Assembly (NCBI GenBank): GCA_030684815.1
Contig: JAUXXQ010000140.1
Span: forward strand, 57,817 to 121,816
Source of the DNA: Methylobacter sp.
GTDB lineage: Bacteria > Pseudomonadota > Gammaproteobacteria > Methylococcales > Methylomonadaceae
Length of the DNA stretch: 64,000 nucleotides
Direction of reading: 5' to 3'
Shown here: in pieces, positions 27,606-41,622 of the stretch
Layout: every line of letters begins with the position of its first letter
How positions within the stretch are numbered: position 1 is the stretch's first letter
The notes under the pieces: model-generated
The model's input: only the letters and a program-made list of their open reading frames with translations
What the model was told of the DNA's origin: nothing
The model's database searches: none
Translations under genes and position numbers: made by a program

Positions 27606-28895
27606 ACGGTCTTGCCCTGAACTTTCCAGCCATTTTTCGGCGTTGTTAATCAGATCAGTGAACACGGTGTCCTGTTTGAGATCGGGCAACTTATTTTCGC
27701 CGCAGCGCTCCAGCGCATTGAGCACAAAAGCAACGCCTAAGCGATTAATGTCGACAGCGGGCAGATAGACATGCTCATCCTCGTCAGTTGTTAAGCCGAG
27801 CAGGACATGGCTCGCCACCAAAAAATCCAGCAGTGGCTGGATGATAGTTTTTGAAGCCTGCAAATTTACACCAATATTTTCGGCGGTCAGCGGCCTGCCT
27901 GCACTCACCGTATTCAGCACAATCAGGCGGGTGATTTGCAGGGCAATGATTTTTTTTAAGGCAAAACTTAAGGCCGGAAATTGATTGTTATGCCGGCAAC
28001 TATCGTAATTTTGCAAATAAAAAGCCATTTCGCAGCCGAATAAAACAATCATCCAGCCGATTTGCACCCAAATTACAAATAACGGCAACGCGGCAAGGCT
28101 GCCGTAAATCGCGCTATGGCTGGACACGCCAATCTGTAGGCTCAGATAGAGCCATTGGATAAAATGGTACAAAATCCCGGTGACCACACCGGCAACAATG
28201 CCTGCCTTATAGTTGACCTTATGGTTGGGGATAAAAATAAAAGTGATTGAAAACAAGCCTATCATTAGCAATAACGGCGAATAACTCAACGCACCCAGTA
28301 ATACCCTTTCGCCAAATTTCGGCAACGCAATGACAGTGCCCAGCGACATGAGTTGAGTCTTGACGAAAACGGTGATACTGCCCGCCAAGATCAATAAAAC
28401 CGGGGCCAGCAACATGAAAGACAGGTAATCGCTTAATTTCCGGCTCAGCGTCCTGCCTTTGCTGACTTTCCAAATATAATTGAACGATTCCTCGATATTG
28501 CTGATCATGTTGATCACTGTCCACAGTAACACCACCACGCCAATCCCAGCAACCACGCCGCCTTCGGTGTTTGCCAGCAGTTTTTGCGCAAAGCCGATCA
28601 AGGTGATCACGGTGGCATCCTGATGGGGTATTTGTTCCAGCAGCTGTTGTTCGAGCATTTTTTCCAGGCCGAAGCCTTTGGCGATGCCAAACAGCATGGC
28701 AATGATCGGCACCACAGCCAACAAGGTATAAAGTGTTAACGCGGAAGCACGCAATTGGCACAGGTCGCGGGTAAACCCTTGGATAGCCAATAACACTGTT
28801 TTTAACGTCTTCAGCAATGCGGCTTTAGGCGCGGGGAGTTCGTTTTCCGGCAGTTGCCAAATAGTGTCCTTAAAAAAATTTAGTATATTGACCAT
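27588..28895 (-). CDS. YihY/BrkB family membrane protein
   Basis: This 435-residue protein has a YihY/virulence factor BrkB domain with about six membrane helices in residues 50-300 ([21 protein letters not shown], the [10 protein letters not shown] turn and [21 protein letters not shown]). A C-terminal cytoplasmic region of about 120 residues ([29 protein letters not shown]) looks like a winged helix. Despite an old misannotation as RNase BN, the molecular function is unknown. It is transcribed alone, divergent from the DUF5610 gene. Confidence 0.88.
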   Translation of the reverse strand: MVNILNFFKDTIWQLPENELPAPKAALLKTLKTVLLAIQGFTRDLCQLRASALTLYTLLAVVPIIAMLFGIAKGFGLEKMLEQQLLEQIPHQDATVITLIGFAQKLLANTEGGVVAGIGVVVLLWTVINMISNIEESFNYIWKVSKGRTLSRKLSDYLSFMLLAPVLLILAGSITVFVKTQLMSLGTVIALPKFGERVLLGALSYSPLLLMIGLFSITFIFIPNHKVNYKAGIVAGVVTGILYHFIQWLYLSLQIGVSSHSAIYGSLAALPLFVIWVQIGWMIVLFGCEMAFYLQNYDSCRHNNQFPALSFALKKIIALQITRLIVLNTVSAGRPLTAENIGVNLQASKTIIQPLLDFLVASHVLLGLTTDEDEHVYLPAVDINRLGVAFVLNALERCGENKLPDLKQDTVFTDLINNAEKWLESSGQDRLLKDC

Positions 28896-29057
28896 TAATT
28901 CCCGCTACGGTTGCCATTACCCTTGTTGGGCAATAGTTAAAAAAACTTTAGTCGGGATGTTAATGGCCGCTAACAGCCTGTGTAAATGTTTATTTTCTTT
29001 TGGCAAAAGAATCTGAATACTTATGGTTTTTGCAGTCATTTTAATTAGGAGTATGTT

Positions 29058-29735
29058 ATGGAAATTAAAACAGGCCAATCGCCGGTTTATAGCGCCAAAC
29101 CGGTTAAGCAGGGTAACGCAAATTTTGGTGCGCAGGTATCGGCACGGGCGCATGAGAAAAAAACCGAAGACGTGCAGGAACGCACGCCTTTCGGCGCGGA
29201 AGTGTCGGCGCAGGCAAAAAAAACCGATCAAGCGCCGGAATCGGCCGCAGTTACGGCCAAGCGGCAATTAAACCAAAGTATTTTGCAAGCCTCGCTGGAT
29301 GTCAGTCTGAGCGCAGGTAATGAGCCGATGTCGCTGTTGCTGAAGACGGCGATAGAAGGCGTCAATAAGGAACTTGAAGGCGAGCTAGGCGCTAATGCCA
29401 TTCAAAACGCTTATGATTCCGGTATTGATGTGTCGCCGCAGGCCACGGCCGACCGTATCGTGCAAATGAGCACGGCTTTTTTTGACAAATACCATGCCAA
29501 TCATAAAGACCTTAGTGTTGACGATGCCTTGAAGTCGTTTACCGAGTTGATAGGTAAGGGTATTGATAAGGGTTTTAAGGAAGCCCGGGATATTTTGGGT
29601 GGCCTTGGCGTACTGGATCATGGCGATATAGGTAAAAATATTGATGCCACTTATGAGCTGGTGCAAAAAGGCCTGCAGGCCTTTGTTGAAAATTATAAAA
29701 AGCCCGGGGTGGCAACGGCTGATACTTCAACATAA
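29058..29735 (+). CDS. DUF5610 domain protein
   Basis: This 225-residue soluble protein has a basic, low-complexity N-terminal third with a tandem motif (FGAQVSARAHEKKTED, then FGAEVSAQAKKTDQA). Residues of about 65-215 are helical and match what I recall as DUF5610. The function is unknown; no signal peptide is present. A TAGGAG ribosome site supports the start. It stands alone between divergent yihY and the RcnB-like gene. Confidence 0.7.
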   Translation: MEIKTGQSPVYSAKPVKQGNANFGAQVSARAHEKKTEDVQERTPFGAEVSAQAKKTDQAPESAAVTAKRQLNQSILQASLDVSLSAGNEPMSLLLKTAIEGVNKELEGELGANAIQNAYDSGIDVSPQATADRIVQMSTAFFDKYHANHKDLSVDDALKSFTELIGKGIDKGFKEARDILGGLGVLDHGDIGKNIDATYELVQKGLQAFVENYKKPGVATADTST

Positions 29736-29832
29736 GTGGCGAGACAATGTTACGCTGTGTTTGACAATGCTCTAACTGACTTGTGCGTAAACTGGACAGG
29801 TGACTATTAACGTTTTACCGGGATTAAGAATT

Positions 29833-30366
29833 ATGCAGTTATTCACTTTGAAAACGGGCTTCACCTTGGCGCTTGCCATCAGCGCAATGTTGGCCATGAA
29901 TCCGGCCTTTGCCGACAAGCCAGGGAAGGGCGGTCATGATAAAGCACAGAAACAGCAAAAACATAGCGGAAAAGGAAAGCACAAGAAAGCCCATAGTAAA
30001 AAGCATGATGCCCGGTCGGCCCAGAGACAAGCGGCGGGCTTTAAACCGCAACGCTATTTTGACGACAGGCAACGGACTGTAATTCAAAATTATTATGTCG
30101 AGCAGTTTCGTAGCGGCTCTTGCCCGCCGGGATTGGTCAAGAAGCAAAATGGCTGTCTGCCGCCGGGACAGGCAAAGCAATGGACTGTAGGTCGTCCTTT
30201 GCCGCGTGAGGTGATTTATTATGAGCTGCCGCCGACGGTTATTACCCAGCTAGGGCCACCACCTCAACCCGACTACCGTTATGTACGGGTAGGCGATGAT
30301 GTTTTGTTAATAACCCGTGCAACGGGCTTGATCATAGATGCTATTCAGGGCTTGAATTGGCGTTAG
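29833..30366 (+). CDS. RcnB-like exported protein
   Basis: This 177-residue protein has a signal peptide (cleavage near AFADKP), then a Lys/His-rich low-complexity stretch that may bind metal. Its C-terminal domain carries the SCPPGLVKKQNGCLPPGQAKQW and YVRVGDDVLLITRATGLIIDAI segments, typical of the RcnB/CigR family of periplasmic proteins. RcnB of E. coli helps nickel and cobalt homeostasis. An upstream start at 29800 would hide the signal peptide, so the ATG at 29833 is preferred. Confidence 0.8.
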   Translation: MQLFTLKTGFTLALAISAMLAMNPAFADKPGKGGHDKAQKQQKHSGKGKHKKAHSKKHDARSAQRQAAGFKPQRYFDDRQRTVIQNYYVEQFRSGSCPPGLVKKQNGCLPPGQAKQWTVGRPLPREVIYYELPPTVITQLGPPPQPDYRYVRVGDDVLLITRATGLIIDAIQGLNWR

Positions 30367-30398
30367 GGGATTTTTTACATCGTTTCCACTTCAGACAT

Positions 30399-30470
30399 AA
30401 GTTGTGGGAGCGGCCACCCGGCCGCGAACAATCGTACGCTATTCGTGGCCGGTGACCGCTCCCACAACTT
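30399..30470. repeat. REP-like palindrome between convergent genes
   Basis: Arms of about 28 bases (AAGTTGTGGGAGCGGCCA... and its complement) flank a short centre at 30429-30441. The GTGGGAGCGG core resembles the REP sequences of pseudomonads and relatives. It lies between the stops of the RcnB-like gene and recC and may also act as a bidirectional terminator. Confidence 0.75.
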
Positions 30471-30500
30471 TTAACCTAAAGTCATTAATCCCCCGTCTAA

Positions 30501-33500
30501 TCACGGATGCGTCATCTCCCAAAACGGCTGCAACAGGTTTTGGCAGTGCAGCTCAAACGCCTCGCCCAACACCTCGCTCAAATCTGTTATGTTACCGTAT
30601 AAGCGCCGCAATTCCGGCTCGTAGGATTTTTCTACCGCCCGGCTTAATTGCTCTATGGCGCACTCCAGCGCCGATTTTGACGCCCGGCTGCTATTTTGCA
30701 ATTTATACGCCTGTTTGACATAGATCAACGCCGCTTCGACAAAAAAGGCATCGGGTTGTGTGCGGCCTTGTTGGTATAAATCCAGCAATGCACTCAGCGG
30801 TTCTAGTGAGTCATGTTCCGGCAACAAGGTTAAATCTTCATCGGTGCTGAGCAAAAACGTCGATTGCGGCTGAATCCGGTTAAGCAGCAGATGGTGCAGC
30901 AGGGCGCAGACAAAATCTTTGCCTTTTAAATCGGCGTAGCGATACAACAGGCTGCCGCGTTCATACAGGTTGCCTAGTCTGCCGACCACGCGGTAATTGG
31001 CTATGCGGAGATCGATAGGCCTGTCGTCCAACGGCGCGCCCAGATTTTTGGCTTGTATGCGTTCGACAAAGCCATTGACCGCCAGCTGTGTCCGGTCAAA
31101 CTCCAATTCGCCCGGTACGCCCGACAACCAGCGCCCTTGCGCCTGCAACTTTTTCACCTGCATCGGCCTGCCGTTTAATGCCCCGTCTATCCATTCGTGA
31201 TAAATGCTGTAAGCCTCCAGTTTGTCGATGACAAACGGCTCGCGCTCTTCGGCGTCGGCATCAATGCCGCTAAAGCGCAGATCCAGCTGTTGGCGCATAA
31301 AATAACGTTGCGGATGCCGGAAAAAGCTGAACAACTCACTTAATTCAATGACTTCAATCTCGGTATCGGCTTCAGCAATTATCCCTTGCCACCACCGATT
31401 ATCGGGCATGTCTGACGGCTCGCCCCGGCGCGATAAGGCTTTGGCGGTGGCGCAATCGGCCTCGGCAAAACTGAACAAAGCGCTGCTGCCGTCAAAATAG
31501 CGCCGACTGAAAGATTGCAAGGGATGCAGGGTAATCAGCTTGTTGCCGCCGGGTAAAACCTCCAGCAATTCGCTGATCACCACCGAGGGCGGAATGGGCT
31601 CGTTATGGCTGATCGACTGGCCGATATAAGTCATAATCAGCTGCTGTCTGGCCGACAGCAGGATTTCCAAAAACTGATAGCGGTCGTCGCTGCGGTGCGA
31701 ACGGTCGCCTTTGTGGAAGTCTTGCGCCAGCAAATCAAAGGTTGGGTTGCGGTCTATTTTGGGGAATTCGCCGTCATTCATGCCCAGCAAGGCAATCACT
31801 TTGAACGGGATAGAGCGCATCGGCAGCATTGAGCAAAAGGTCAGTTGGCCGCGCAAAAAACCGTTCGACGATTTGCGCTCGGCCACCATGCCTTCCAGCC
31901 AGCTGATAATCACTTGCAGTTCGACTTCATCATGATGCACAGCGGCGAATTCTGAGGACAATTCGTCCAGCAGTTCATTCAGCTGCTGGCGCTCGACCGG
32001 CTCTGCCGCCTCCACTAATTGGTCGGCGTAATAATACAGCTGCGTACTCCAGCTTTTCAGCGTTTTCGCCTGTTTCAGCTCCTTGCCGGCCTTAAACAAC
32101 AGCTGCATAAAATCGCACAAACCGCCCAAAGCCTGCGCCGAGGAGCCTTCAATGTCGCGATAAGGCAGCACTTCTGCGACAAAATCCTGATCGCTACCGA
32201 CCGCATAACCCATCAGCAATCTGTCCAGTGTGGCTTGCCAGGTGTTTTCGCTCAGTTCAGGCAGGCCGAGTTCCTGTTTGTGCTGCGCCGACTTGCCCCA
32301 GCGCACATGGGTTTGCTGCACCCAGTGTTTGATCAATTCCAGGTCAACTTCAGACAAGCCGAAACTGGGATAAACCACCGGTTGTTCCAGTAAATCCAGC
32401 ACCGTCTGCCAACCGAAGCGGCTTTGGCTCAAGTCCAAAAAACGGATGAAAGCGTCCAGCGCATTATTGCTCAGGCGCAAACTGCGGTCGGCAATGGCGT
32501 GTTGAATTTTGTCGAACACGGCGGAAATAAACGGCTCATAAACTTGAATATCCGGCGCCATCACCACAATATCGCGCAGTTCCAGTGTCTTGTCGTTTTC
32601 CAGCGTTTGCAGCAACTGGTTTTTTAGCACTTCCACTTCGCGCATCCGCGAATGGCAGGCATGAATGCTGATCGAATCGTCTTGCGGTGGCATCTCCTCG
32701 GCATCCAATTGGTTGGTTAAAATGCTGTTTTGCAGCCATTGCAGGGTATTTTTTGCCTCAACCGGCTCGAAACTTTCCGGTTCAAAATCGAATTGCGCCT
32801 GCTCCAGCAACATCTCCTGAAATTCGCGCCCCTGCTGGCCTAAACTTGACAGCAAGGGATGGCCGCTAAAGTCTTCGTCGTTGCTACGTTGCCGTTTGCT
32901 GGCCAGATCGGCCCAAAATTCTTGCGCCGGATTGAGCAGAAATAAATGCAGTTGGCAATGCTTGGACAGGGCCTGCAAATAGCTTAAAAATAACGGCGGC
33001 AGGGTGTTCAGCCCGAACACCGAAATCCGGTCCGGCAGTTGCTTGCTGAATGCGCCTTCTTCGGCCGCGTTTAATTTGGCAATCATGTCCAGCCATAACA
33101 CGCCGCGATGCCGCTTGCCGGTTTGTTCGGTTATTTGCAGCCACAGCGCCTGTTGCCAATGTTCCGTTGTGGTTTGGTAGAGCAACTGGCGTTTTTGCCA
33201 GGCGTCCAGCAATTCCGGCCGCATCATTTGATATTGGTCGAAGATTTGCGCCAACTGCTGAGCCAGCTGGTAGCGTTTTAACGCGATATTTTCGCCGGAC
33301 AGATAGTGGGTTAATGGCAGAAATACCTCGCCGTCGAGTTTCCTGAGCAAAGCCTCAATCCGCCAGTGCATCAAATGCCGGTCAAAAGCGGCGTCATTGA
33401 GGCAGCTGTCGATTTTTTGCGCCAGAGAGCTGAAAAATTTGCCGGGAAACAAGAAATCGTAATTGCCCCAAACCTTAAATTCACTAGCCAATTGCTGTGA

Positions 33501-33638
33501 TAACCAGCGTTCCATGCCCTGGCTTTGGATCAGAAAAACTTCCTTGGCAAACGGCGAAGCCAACGGCGCGTTTTCAATGACAGCGCTCAGATGAGCGACT
33601 AGATTTTCGGTTTTATTGGAACTGTGCAGGATGAACAT
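30501..33638 (-). CDS. recC: Exodeoxyribonuclease V gamma chain (RecC)
   Basis: This 1045-residue protein is the Chi-recognition subunit of the RecBCD helicase-nuclease, which repairs double-strand breaks and degrades foreign DNA. The start MFILHSSNKTENLVAHL, the LIQSQGMERWLSQQLA segment, the FGLNTLPPLFLSYLQALS segment and the ALLGMNDGEFP segment near the middle are typical. The length is slightly below E. coli RecC (1122). recB and recD are not adjacent in this window, so the complex genes are split or lie elsewhere. It is divergent from rpiA. Confidence 0.92.
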   Translation of the reverse strand: MFILHSSNKTENLVAHLSAVIENAPLASPFAKEVFLIQSQGMERWLSQQLASEFKVWGNYDFLFPGKFFSSLAQKIDSCLNDAAFDRHLMHWRIEALLRKLDGEVFLPLTHYLSGENIALKRYQLAQQLAQIFDQYQMMRPELLDAWQKRQLLYQTTTEHWQQALWLQITEQTGKRHRGVLWLDMIAKLNAAEEGAFSKQLPDRISVFGLNTLPPLFLSYLQALSKHCQLHLFLLNPAQEFWADLASKRQRSNDEDFSGHPLLSSLGQQGREFQEMLLEQAQFDFEPESFEPVEAKNTLQWLQNSILTNQLDAEEMPPQDDSISIHACHSRMREVEVLKNQLLQTLENDKTLELRDIVVMAPDIQVYEPFISAVFDKIQHAIADRSLRLSNNALDAFIRFLDLSQSRFGWQTVLDLLEQPVVYPSFGLSEVDLELIKHWVQQTHVRWGKSAQHKQELGLPELSENTWQATLDRLLMGYAVGSDQDFVAEVLPYRDIEGSSAQALGGLCDFMQLLFKAGKELKQAKTLKSWSTQLYYYADQLVEAAEPVERQQLNELLDELSSEFAAVHHDEVELQVIISWLEGMVAERKSSNGFLRGQLTFCSMLPMRSIPFKVIALLGMNDGEFPKIDRNPTFDLLAQDFHKGDRSHRSDDRYQFLEILLSARQQLIMTYIGQSISHNEPIPPSVVISELLEVLPGGNKLITLHPLQSFSRRYFDGSSALFSFAEADCATAKALSRRGEPSDMPDNRWWQGIIAEADTEIEVIELSELFSFFRHPQRYFMRQQLDLRFSGIDADAEEREPFVIDKLEAYSIYHEWIDGALNGRPMQVKKLQAQGRWLSGVPGELEFDRTQLAVNGFVERIQAKNLGAPLDDRPIDLRIANYRVVGRLGNLYERGSLLYRYADLKGKDFVCALLHHLLLNRIQPQSTFLLSTDEDLTLLPEHDSLEPLSALLDLYQQGRTQPDAFFVEAALIYVKQAYKLQNSSRASKSALECAIEQLSRAVEKSYEPELRRLYGNITDLSEVLGEAFELHCQNLLQPFWEMTHP

Positions 33639-33747
33639 GGGCGCTTGAATTTATTGGGGGCAATGTTAAAAATCAGCTGAGTAATGTTTGGTTCTGCGGT
33701 ATTATCACACACCTTTTCTCCACCTATAATTAAAACCAGGAAGCGTT

Positions 33748-34401
33748 ATGACTCAAGACGAATTAAAACAAAAAGTGGCTCAAGCGGCGATGCACTACAT
33801 CAAAGATGTGTCCATAGTCGGTGTCGGCACCGGTTCTACGGTGAAACATTTCATCGATTATTTGGCCGATGTGAAGGGTGATATTGAAGGCGCGGTATCC
33901 AGTTCTGAAATGAGCACAGCCCAGTTAAAAAAAGTCGGCATTCCGGTGTTCGATCTGAACGCAGTCGGCACTTTGGATATTTATGTCGATGGCGCTGATG
34001 AAGTCAGCCCGCATAAACATTTGGTTAAAGGCGGCGGCGGCGCGTTGACCCGGGAAAAAATCATTGCCGCAGCCAGCAAAAAATTCATCTGTATCGTCGA
34101 TGAAAGCAAATGCGTCGATGTGCTGGGCAAGTTCCCGTTGCCGGTCGAAGTGATTCCGATGGCCAGAAGCTATGTGGCGCGGGAGCTGGTCAAATTGGGC
34201 GGCCAGCCGGAATGGCGGGAAAACTTTATCACCGACAACCACAACGTGATTCTCGACGTGCATAATCTGGACATTATCGACCCGATCAAACTCGAACAAA
34301 TCATCAACAACATTACTGGTGTAGTCAGTGTCGGCATTTTTGCGATGCGCCCCGCCGATGTCGTGTTAATCGGCAAAGGTACTGAAGTCGTTACCCAGTA
34401 A
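33748..34401 (+). CDS. rpiA: Ribose-5-phosphate isomerase A
   Basis: This 217-residue enzyme interconverts ribose 5-phosphate and ribulose 5-phosphate. The substrate loops [36 protein letters not shown] and [12 protein letters not shown] are intact. The length is typical. In organisms using the ribulose monophosphate pathway it also helps regenerate the formaldehyde acceptor. It stands alone, with an AGGAAG ribosome site. Confidence 0.95.
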   Translation: MTQDELKQKVAQAAMHYIKDVSIVGVGTGSTVKHFIDYLADVKGDIEGAVSSSEMSTAQLKKVGIPVFDLNAVGTLDIYVDGADEVSPHKHLVKGGGGALTREKIIAAASKKFICIVDESKCVDVLGKFPLPVEVIPMARSYVARELVKLGGQPEWRENFITDNHNVILDVHNLDIIDPIKLEQIINNITGVVSVGIFAMRPADVVLIGKGTEVVTQ

Positions 34402-34549
34402 ATCATCTATCTATTGCCAGGGACGGCAGCCTTAAATAATCCCCGCATCAAAAATAGCTTGGCATTTAATTTGCTTATTGGATGGTATCGAGTGAGCAAC
34501 ATCTTTCAGGTGTGTCCTTGATATTTTCCAAAATGATAGCGAGGTATTT

Positions 34550-34825
34550 ATGTTTGAAGTGACTCTGTTGTGCCTAATTGTAGTGTTAATCGTGGCGTAC
34601 GCTTTTTTATCTGAATTTACCCAGCAACCCGAGGTTGCTTGTCTTGATTCAGGCTTGGCGCACTCTGAAAGTTCGCAGCCAAAGTTGCATTTTCTCTCAC
34701 ATCTGCAAAGTGAAATCGAATCCGCCCTGTTTCCGCGTCCTACTGACTCTGTGCTGCAGCGCCATTACGATGCGTTGATCCGCGCTGAGCTGGAAAATCG
34801 TTTGGCGGCAATGCCGGATTCATAA
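34550..34825 (+). CDS. Hypothetical single-pass membrane protein
   Basis: I do not recognise this 91-residue protein. It begins with one hydrophobic helix (residues 2-20) followed by a soluble tail that ends in a predicted helix (HYDALIRAELENRLAAM). A GCGAGG ribosome site is well placed. It lies between rpiA and the atp promoter and ends in its own terminator, so it is probably an independent gene. Confidence 0.6.
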   Translation: MFEVTLLCLIVVLIVAYAFLSEFTQQPEVACLDSGLAHSESSQPKLHFLSHLQSEIESALFPRPTDSVLQRHYDALIRAELENRLAAMPDS

Positions 34826-35133
34826 CATCGGTCATGTAAGTTTTATGCGGGTGTCCCGCTCTTTTTGTTAGATTTGTTGCATAACAAACATGAGCGGGCT
34901 TCCTCGGGTTTGGTATCCCCTGTTATTTCCCGTAACTATATAAAGTTATTTTGGCTTGGCATAAGTTTTGCTTTTGTTGTGACGGTGAGGGTTTGTTGGG
35001 TCGTTTTTGCTGTGAAATGGCTTAGCCTGTGACGGTGTTGCCTTAAGTGGCTAATCATCAGGTCAGGCGATTAGCATAAAGTTAGGCATAACGGGCAATC
35101 AGCAATATAAAGCATAGCGCGAATCAATCTTCC
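34826..35133. other. Spacer upstream of the atp operon
   Basis: After the terminator at 34847-34866 this stretch holds no convincing gene. It is AT-rich and leads into the atp promoter. No clear operator or riboswitch is visible. Confidence 0.5.
34847..34866 (+). terminator. Rho-independent terminator
   Basis: A 5-bp GC stem (34847-34851 with 34855-34859) with a 3-base loop is followed by TCTTTTT. It lies just after the small membrane protein gene. Confidence 0.65.
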
Positions 35134-35162
35134 TTGATTTAATGAGGGTCGCTAGCTATAAT
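35134..35162 (+). promoter_or_regulatory. Sigma-70 promoter of the atp operon
   Basis: TTGATT at 35134-35139 and a perfect TATAAT at 35157-35162 are separated by 17 bases. Transcription would begin near 35169, leaving a short leader that carries GGAG before the GTG at 35191. Confidence 0.8.
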
Positions 35163-35190
35163 CCTCGAGCTGTTATGTATGGAGTTGGGT

Positions 35191-35550
35191 GTGATACAGA
35201 GAAAACGCTCTACTGTCAGTAAGGTTATCAATTATCAGATATTGATAATACTCGTCATGACGGCAGGATTTTCGCTGGTATACGGGCAGTCTTATGCACT
35301 GTCGGCGGCGTTAGGGGGGGCGGCAGCCTTTATCCCCAATCTGTATTTTGCGTTGCGGGTACGTCGATCCGCAGGGCAGGAAGCAAGAAAAATTGTCAGG
35401 TCTTTTTATGCCGGGGAATCGGGCAAGTTAATATTAACCGCCGCGCTGTTCTTTATAATTTTTCAATTTCCAAACATACACATATTACCGCTGCTATCGG
35501 TTTACATAGCGGCATTATCGGTTTTTTGGTTTGCGCTGTTGATGCGCTGA
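35191..35550 (+). CDS. atpI: ATP synthase subunit I (AtpI)
   Basis: This protein of about 119 residues has four membrane helices and heads the ATP synthase operon. AtpI assists c-ring assembly and magnesium handling and is not part of the final enzyme. GTG at 35191 is preferred because GGAG lies 6 bases upstream and the promoter gives only a 10-base leader for the alternative ATG at 35179. The gene is 25 bases from atpB. Confidence 0.85.
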   Translation: MIQRKRSTVSKVINYQILIILVMTAGFSLVYGQSYALSAALGGAAAFIPNLYFALRVRRSAGQEARKIVRSFYAGESGKLILTAALFFIIFQFPNIHILPLLSVYIAALSVFWFALLMR

Positions 35551-35566
35551 CATTATTTATATTTAG

Positions 35567-36349
<783 letters not shown>

Positions 36350-36380
36350 TCATTCTTTAACTTTTTTATAATTTAACTAA

Positions 36381-36683
<303 letters not shown>

Positions 36684-36722
36684 TAGGCTGTTTAACTTTA
36701 CTAGCAACAAGAGGAACGCATC

Positions 36723-37199
36723 GTGAGTATCAATGCTACTCTGATTGGGCAAATGATTACCTTTGCACTTCTGGTATGGTTTACCATGAAGTACATTTGG
36801 CCGCCTTTATTTGACTCTTTAGAAGAACGTAAAAAGAAAATTGCTGATGGTTTGGCGGCGGCTGAAAAAGGTCAGGAACAAATGCACTTGGCCGAGAAAA
36901 AAGCTAAAGGCGTTTTGAAAGAAGCCAAAGAACAATCGTCAGACATTATTAATCTGGCTCAAAAACGTGCTAATGAACTGGTTGAAGCGTCAAAAGACAC
37001 TGCTAAAAAAGAGGGTGACCGTTTGATTCTGGTGGCAAAAGCGCAGATTGAGCAGGAAAAGCAACAAGCTAAAGAAAGTTTGCGTAAAGAAGTGGCGTCG
37101 TTGGCTTTATATGCAGCCGAGCAGATTTTGACTGCGGAAATTGACAAAGCCAAGCATCAGGACATTCTGAGCAAAATCTCAAATCAATTAGTAGGATAG
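36723..37199 (+). CDS. atpF: ATP synthase F0 subunit b
   Basis: This 158-residue peripheral-stalk protein has one N-terminal membrane helix (about 4-25, ending in KYIWPPL) and a long charged coiled coil to the C-terminus. The start is GTG at 36723 after an AGAGGAA ribosome site. Only one b-type gene is present, so the stalk is a homodimer. Confidence 0.95.
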   Translation: MSINATLIGQMITFALLVWFTMKYIWPPLFDSLEERKKKIADGLAAAEKGQEQMHLAEKKAKGVLKEAKEQSSDIINLAQKRANELVEASKDTAKKEGDRLILVAKAQIEQEKQQAKESLRKEVASLALYAAEQILTAEIDKAKHQDILSKISNQLVG

Positions 37200-37207
37200 G
37201 CGGCATA

Positions 37208-37738
37208 ATGAGCGAACTGGCAACATTGGCAAGGCCTTATGCAGCAGCAGTGTTTAAGCGGGCGCAAGAAACTGGCACGACTGAGAAATGGTCGGGCAGT
37301 TTGGCGTTCATTTCGGCTGTCCTGAATGATGAAGAAATTTCTGTTGTCGTGGATAACCCGAAGGTCAATAAAGAACGGTTATCGGCGCTGATGCTTGATA
37401 TTTCTCAGGGGCAGGTTGATGAGGAAGGCGCAAACTTTCTGAAATTATTGGTTCAAAACAACCGGCTAACCTTAGCGCCGACTATTGCCGAACTGTTTGA
37501 AGCCTTAAAAGCGGAAAGCGAAGGTTATGTCGATGTTGAAGTGACTACGGCTTATGCCTTCTCTACAGAAGAACAGCAAAGTTTCACTTCAACACTGGAA
37601 AAATCGCTAAGTAAAAAAGTCCATATGAATGTGACCGTGGATAAATCATTAATTGGTGGCGTTCTGGTACGTGCAGGCGACAGAGTGATTGATGGTTCCA
37701 TTAAAGGCCAGCTTCAACAATTAGCAAAACGACTCTAA
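37208..37738 (+). CDS. atpH: ATP synthase F1 subunit delta
   Basis: This 176-residue protein links the peripheral stalk to the F1 head. The N-terminal [19 protein letters not shown] and the C-terminal [25 protein letters not shown] segments are characteristic. It begins 9 bases after atpF. Confidence 0.95.
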   Translation: MSELATLARPYAAAVFKRAQETGTTEKWSGSLAFISAVLNDEEISVVVDNPKVNKERLSALMLDISQGQVDEEGANFLKLLVQNNRLTLAPTIAELFEALKAESEGYVDVEVTTAYAFSTEEQQSFTSTLEKSLSKKVHMNVTVDKSLIGGVLVRAGDRVIDGSIKGQLQQLAKRL

Positions 37739-37758
37739 ACCAGAGCGAGAAAAAGAAC

Positions 37759-39300
37759 ATGCAATTAAACCCATCTGAAATAAGTGATCTGATTAAAAAG
37801 AAGATCGAAAACTTCGACCTGAGTGCCGAAGCCCACACAGAAGGTACTGTGGTCAGTGTGACTGACGGTATTGTGCGGGTACATGGCCTTTCCGAAGCAA
37901 TGCAGGGCGAGATGCTGGAATTTCCCGGCAACACCTTTGGCATGGCGCTTAACCTTGAAAGGGATTCTGTCGGTGTGGTGGTTTTAGGCCCCTACCAACA
38001 CATCTCTGAAGGCGATACCGTAAAATGTACCGGAAAGATTCTGGAAGTGCCTGTTGGCGAAGCATTGCTGGGTCGCGTTGTTGACGCGCTAGGTAATCCT
38101 ATCGATGGCAAAGGTGCTATTGAAACGACCGAAACTTCACCGATTGAAAAAATCGCGCCGGGTGTTATTGCCCGTCAATCTGTTGATGAGCCTGTGCAGC
38201 TGGGTTTGAAATCGATTGACGCGATGATTCCGGTAGGTCGTGGTCAGCGTGAGTTGATTATCGGCGATCGGCAAACCGGTAAAACCGCTATTGCGATTGA
38301 TGCGATCATCAATCAAAAAGGTACCGGCATTAAATGTATCTATGTCGCTATCGGCCAAAAACGGGCTTCGATTGCCAACGTGGTTCGCAAGCTCGAAGAA
38401 CATGGCGCGATGGCGCACACCATTATCGTTGCGGCATCGGCATCAGAGTCAGCGGCACTGCAATTTATCGCGCCTTATACCGGCTGCTCTATGGGTGAAT
38501 TCTTTAGGGATCGCGGCGAAGATGCGTTAATCATTTATGATGATTTAACCAAACAAGCCTGGGCTTATCGTCAAATTTCCTTGTTGCTGCGCCGTCCGCC
38601 AGGCCGTGAAGCCTATCCAGGCGACGTGTTCTATTTGCATTCCCGTTTATTGGAAAGGGCATCACGCATCAATGCGGCTGAAGTTGAGAAATTGACAGGC
38701 GGCAAAGTCAAAGGCAAAACCGGCTCATTAACCGCATTGCCGATTATTGAAACCCAAGGCGGCGACGTGTCGGCTTTCGTACCGACCAACGTAATTTCGA
38801 TTACTGACGGCCAGATTTTCTTGGAAAGTGATTTGTTCAACTCAGGCATCCGTCCTGCAGTCAATGCCGGTTTATCGGTATCGCGTGTAGGCGGTGCAGC
38901 TCAAACCAAAATCATCAAGAAATTGGGCGGCGGTACGCGTCTGGATTTGGCGCAATACCGTGAATTGGCGGCTTTTGCCCAGTTCGCATCGGATTTGGAT
39001 GAAAACACCCGCAAGCAGATTGAGCGCGGCCAGCGTGTGACTGAACTGATGAAGCAGAATCAATATTCGCCGATGTCGGTTGCGCAAATGGCGGTTTCCT
39101 TGTTTGCGGCCAATGAAGGATTCCTTGATAACCTAGAGGTTAACAAGGTGCTGGATTTTGAAGCGGCCTTACAGTTGTACATGAGCTCAGAGCATTCTGA
39201 ATTGATGAATAACATTAACGCAACCGGCGATTTTAGTGATGACATTAGAACGGGTATGCTGACTGCAATCCAGACTTTCGTCAAAACGCATAGCTGGTAA
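37759..39300 (+). CDS. atpA: ATP synthase F1 subunit alpha
   Basis: This 513-residue protein holds the non-catalytic nucleotide sites. The P-loop GDRQTGKT and the signature [13 protein letters not shown] are intact, and the length matches E. coli AtpA (513). It lies 21 bases after atpH. Confidence 0.97.
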   Translation: MQLNPSEISDLIKKKIENFDLSAEAHTEGTVVSVTDGIVRVHGLSEAMQGEMLEFPGNTFGMALNLERDSVGVVVLGPYQHISEGDTVKCTGKILEVPVGEALLGRVVDALGNPIDGKGAIETTETSPIEKIAPGVIARQSVDEPVQLGLKSIDAMIPVGRGQRELIIGDRQTGKTAIAIDAIINQKGTGIKCIYVAIGQKRASIANVVRKLEEHGAMAHTIIVAASASESAALQFIAPYTGCSMGEFFRDRGEDALIIYDDLTKQAWAYRQISLLLRRPPGREAYPGDVFYLHSRLLERASRINAAEVEKLTGGKVKGKTGSLTALPIIETQGGDVSAFVPTNVISITDGQIFLESDLFNSGIRPAVNAGLSVSRVGGAAQTKIIKKLGGGTRLDLAQYRELAAFAQFASDLDENTRKQIERGQRVTELMKQNQYSPMSVAQMAVSLFAANEGFLDNLEVNKVLDFEAALQLYMSSEHSELMNNINATGDFSDDIRTGMLTAIQTFVKTHSW

Positions 39301-39335
39301 CCAAAAGTAGGCGCCCCTAGGCGAAGGTTTTTAAG

Positions 39336-41605
<2,270 letters not shown>

Positions 41606-41622
41606 ACAAACAGGCATCAATC

